From Acidobacteriota bacterium (GTDB lineage Bacteria > Acidobacteriota > Thermoanaerobaculia > UBA5066 > Gp7-AA6), in NCBI GenBank assembly GCA_027307335.1, contig DAHUXD010000049.1, positions 98,111-162,110 of the forward strand: 64,000 nt of DNA, given 5' to 3'. Position numbers and translations under genes: made by a program. The notes under the pieces are model-generated. The model saw only the letters and a list, made by a program, of their open reading frames with translations, ran no database searches and was not told where the DNA came from. This document shows positions 61,744 through 64,000 of this stretch, in pieces (within the stretch, counting starts at the first letter, position 1; every line of letters begins with the position of its first letter).

Positions 61744-61747
61744 CGCC

Positions 61748-64000
61748 TCACCTCAGCCCTTCGACCAGGTAAAGGTCCGCCAGCACGCGCCGATAACGAT
61801 AGGCGTAGGCGCTGCCATCGGGAGTGATGCGAACGACATCGCCCACCTGCATGATGCCGGCGGGGTCCTCTGGAAGGAGCTCCTTCCAGAGTAGCCGCTC
61901 ACCCGTATCGAGGTTCAGGCGAAAGACGCGGGCGGGAGCGGAGTAAGCCGGGAGCTCCGCTTCCACATAGAGCGAGCGCCCATCCGAGCTCCACTGAACG
62001 GGTTCATCCCCTTCGACAGCTCCCGCGACCGTGCGCGGGTCGCCGCCATCCACGGGATAGAGCTGGACCTTCCGATCGGGCCCCGGCGCGGCAACGAACC
62101 TCCCATCGCCGGAGATCGTGAACGGGTTGGTGACACCTTCCGGCGATATCGGGCGCGGCTTGCCGCCGGCAGCGTCTGTAACGAAGAGGCGACCCAGCTT
62201 GCTTGTCCCTTCGAGGCCATAGAAAACGAGTCGCTTGCTGTCAGGCAGCCACGCCGACACGGTCCACAGGTCCACTCCCCAGCCCTGCCGGATCTCCTTT
62301 GGCTCGCCGGGTCCCGTCGGCAAGAGGACGATCGGAGATCCCGCCCTCGGAAGCCGAGAGGTGACCCACCTTCCGTCGGGCGAGAGGCGGCGGCCCCATC
62401 CCTGGCCGAGCCGGAGCGGTTGAGAGTCCGATCTCATCAGGCAGGCGGCGTTGTTGGGCCCGACCGGTTCTCCCATTTCGGTGAACACGATCGTCTTGCC
62501 GTCTGCCGACAAGTCGCCGAGGACCGACCACCCGAACCACGAGAAGTCGCGCTCCCGGCTCTCGCCCGGCACGAGCCACCTGATTGCGCTTCGCCAGTCA
62601 TCCTGGGTCAGCAGGACATGGCCCGAGCGCGTGACATCCTGCAGCCGCACCGCGCCGGGCACACTGGAGATCGCGCGCAGCCTGCCCGAGACCGTCACGC
62701 CCCAGAGTTGAAGAAGGACACCGGCTCGGGACGCCGTGAACCACACCTCATCGCCAGAGGGCGACCAGGCCAATCCCTGGACGCTCTCGAAATCCTTCGC
62801 AAGAAGCTTCTTCTTGCCCTGGAGGTCGACGATCGCGATTGCGCCACGGTCATTGCCTCGATGGGGGTTGTCGACGAATGCGATCCGATCGCCCCGGGGC
62901 GATAGGCGCGGAAAGCTCACGTGTCCCCCGGCAGTCTCGTAGAGCACCTTCCCCGCCGGATACTCCAGCCGGCCGTTTTCGCCGAGATCCCGCGTCACGA
63001 CAAGGCTCCCGTCCGGTCCCCAGTCCACCTCGTTGACGTTTTCGGCGATCTCGCGCGGGGCCCCTCCCGTCAGAGCCACCCGGGCGAGCGTGCCTCGCGT
63101 CACCCCCGCGTGCGCGTACTCGGGGCGAAGCTGGATCGCCATCTCGCCCGTGAGCGAGATCGCAAGCAGCCGGCCGCCGCCCGCCAGTTCCAGGGGGACC
63201 GCATCGGGGCTCTCGGGCCGCTTGATGTAGATCGCCGTCGGCTTCCCCTCCCAGGCAGCGCTGTAGAGCACCGTCTGACCGTCGGGTGCGAACCGCGCCG
63301 ATTGGATCGTGCCGCGCCGCCACGTGAGCCGCTGGTAGTGGACCTTGGAGTCAGGCCGGCCCTCGAAAGCCCCGCGCAATATGAGCGCCGCAACCGCGCC
63401 GAGAACAAGCGCCGCGGCCGCTGGAAGGATCCACCCGCGGCGCGACGGCAGAGAGAGCTCCATGGGAGCGTTCTGGCCAGAGGAGAGAGTCTCCGAAAGG
63501 TGGTCGCGTACGCTCGCCAGATCACGAGAAAGATCTCGCGTCGAGACGTAACGGTCCTCCCGATCCTTGGCCAGGCACCGCTCGACGATCCAGCGCAGAG
63601 GCGGCGGTGTGGTCGGAGCGATCTGGGCTAGCGGCTCCGGCTCTTCCCGAATGATTGCCGTCAGCGTCTCGGCAACCGTCTTGCGCTGGAACGCCTTCCG
63701 GCCCGACGCCATCTCGTAGAGAATCGAGCCCAGCGCGAACTGGTCGGACCGGAAATCCAGCGGCTGGCCGCTCGCCTGCTCCGGTGACATGTAGCCGACC
63801 GTCCCCAGAATCGTGCCGGGCTGCGTCGGCGGCGCCACCGCCGTCGGAACGACCGAGAGATGCTGCGACTCCGGCTCGACCAGCTTCGCCAGGCCAAAGT
63901 CTAAGATCTTGACGAACCCGTCCTTCGACACCATCAGGTTCTCGGGCTTCAGATCCCGATGAACGATGCCGATGGCGTGTGCCTTGGCCAGGCCGTCGGC
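61748..64000 (-). CDS. PknB-like Ser/Thr kinase with beta-propeller sensor (N-terminus outside window)
   Basis: The visible 750 residues enter the window inside the kinase domain ([39 protein letters not shown]). A membrane helix ([20 protein letters not shown]) follows, and then a TolB/WD40-like propeller of about 450 residues to the end. Blades read [37 protein letters not shown] and [20 protein letters not shown]. The N-terminal P-loop and lysine lie beyond the right edge. The gene is intact in view and is the template for reading the decayed neighbour at 59540-61743, which starts four bases after its stop. Kinase inside and propeller outside suggests sensing of an extracellular ligand. 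Confidence 0.92.
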   Translation of the reverse strand, partial: ADGLAKAHAIGIVHRDLKPENLMVSKDGFVKILDFGLAKLVEPESQHLSVVPTAVAPPTQPGTILGTVGYMSPEQASGQPLDFRSDQFALGSILYEMASGRKAFQRKTVAETLTAIIREEPEPLAQIAPTTPPPLRWIVERCLAKDREDRYVSTRDLSRDLASVRDHLSETLSSGQNAPMELSLPSRRGWILPAAAALVLGAVAALILRGAFEGRPDSKVHYQRLTWRRGTIQSARFAPDGQTVLYSAAWEGKPTAIYIKRPESPDAVPLELAGGGRLLAISLTGEMAIQLRPEYAHAGVTRGTLARVALTGGAPREIAENVNEVDWGPDGSLVVTRDLGENGRLEYPAGKVLYETAGGHVSFPRLSPRGDRIAFVDNPHRGNDRGAIAIVDLQGKKKLLAKDFESVQGLAWSPSGDEVWFTASRAGVLLQLWGVTVSGRLRAISSVPGAVRLQDVTRSGHVLLTQDDWRSAIRWLVPGESRERDFSWFGWSVLGDLSADGKTIVFTEMGEPVGPNNAACLMRSDSQPLRLGQGWGRRLSPDGRWVTSRLPRAGSPIVLLPTGPGEPKEIRQGWGVDLWTVSAWLPDSKRLVFYGLEGTSKLGRLFVTDAAGGKPRPISPEGVTNPFTISGDGRFVAAPGPDRKVQLYPVDGGDPRTVAGAVEGDEPVQWSSDGRSLYVEAELPAYSAPARVFRLNLDTGERLLWKELLPEDPAGIMQVGDVVRITPDGSAYAYRYRRVLADLYLVEGLR

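Noticed and set aside
1..64000. Insertion sequences, prophage or integrase genes
   Set aside because: No transposase, integrase, terminase or phage structural motif was found in any frame; only the tRNA relic and the broken genes hint at past rearrangement.

Overview
The window is GC-rich bacterial chromosome. It most likely comes from an acidobacterium, perhaps of the Thermoanaerobaculia type. The evidence is a full-length duplicated orphan MacB/FtsX permease (ADOP type, 28398-30836), three PknB-like kinases with TPR or beta-propeller C-termini, an ECF sigma factor paired with such a kinase, and many secreted proteins built from the same repeat modules. The taxonomic call is inference from gene content only. 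There is no rRNA, no intact tRNA, no transposase, no phage gene and no CRISPR array.

Layout. 0-6.5 kb: LysR regulator, small membrane protein, copper P-type ATPase (minus), lipoprotein (minus), acyl-CoA synthetase and an H1-like basic protein. 6.5-22.4 kb: secreted modular proteins, interrupted by an ECF sigma/Ser-Thr kinase pair, a YVTN-propeller phosphoesterase, a GNAT protein and a SET-domain methyltransferase. 22.4-35.6 kb: a thioredoxin-like/rhodanese-like pair, two GT-C-like membrane proteins, a sulfatase-superfamily lipoprotein, the ADOP permease, a Gly/Tyr-rich PEGA protein, a class 3 lipase and a basic protein. 35.8-42.1 kb: a nucleotide translocase followed by a tightly overlapping PAP2 / acyltransferase / PEP-synthase-like operon. 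42.2-48.1 kb: a degenerate tRNA relic with a terminator, a BNR-like repeat protein and a delta-60 repeat protein. 48.2-53.0 kb: a three-gene minus-strand operon of ECF sigma factor, zinc-finger anti-sigma/TPR membrane protein and TPR-CHAT protease. 53.1-58.9 kb: HAF-repeat, Vgb-propeller and cupredoxin proteins. 59.0-64.0 kb: a decayed kinase-propeller gene joined to a TonB C-terminal remnant, next to its intact paralogue, which runs off the right edge.

Two module families tie the window together. The first is an unnamed domain of about 110 residues with a GYFWFF-like core, present in eight copies in five secreted proteins (genes at 12488, 21495, 42451, 55004 and 57364). Three of these proteins carry the same order: type A copy, type B copy, cupredoxin-like domain. 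The second is a Cys-containing SLH-like triplet at the C-terminus of three large secreted proteins (genes at 6533, 17339 and 44951). A broken remnant of its entry segment lies at 53126-53323. Both look like interchangeable tails on different repeat-protein heads. The best candidates for undescribed biology are the A-B-cupredoxin module and the ECF/anti-sigma/CHAT operon.
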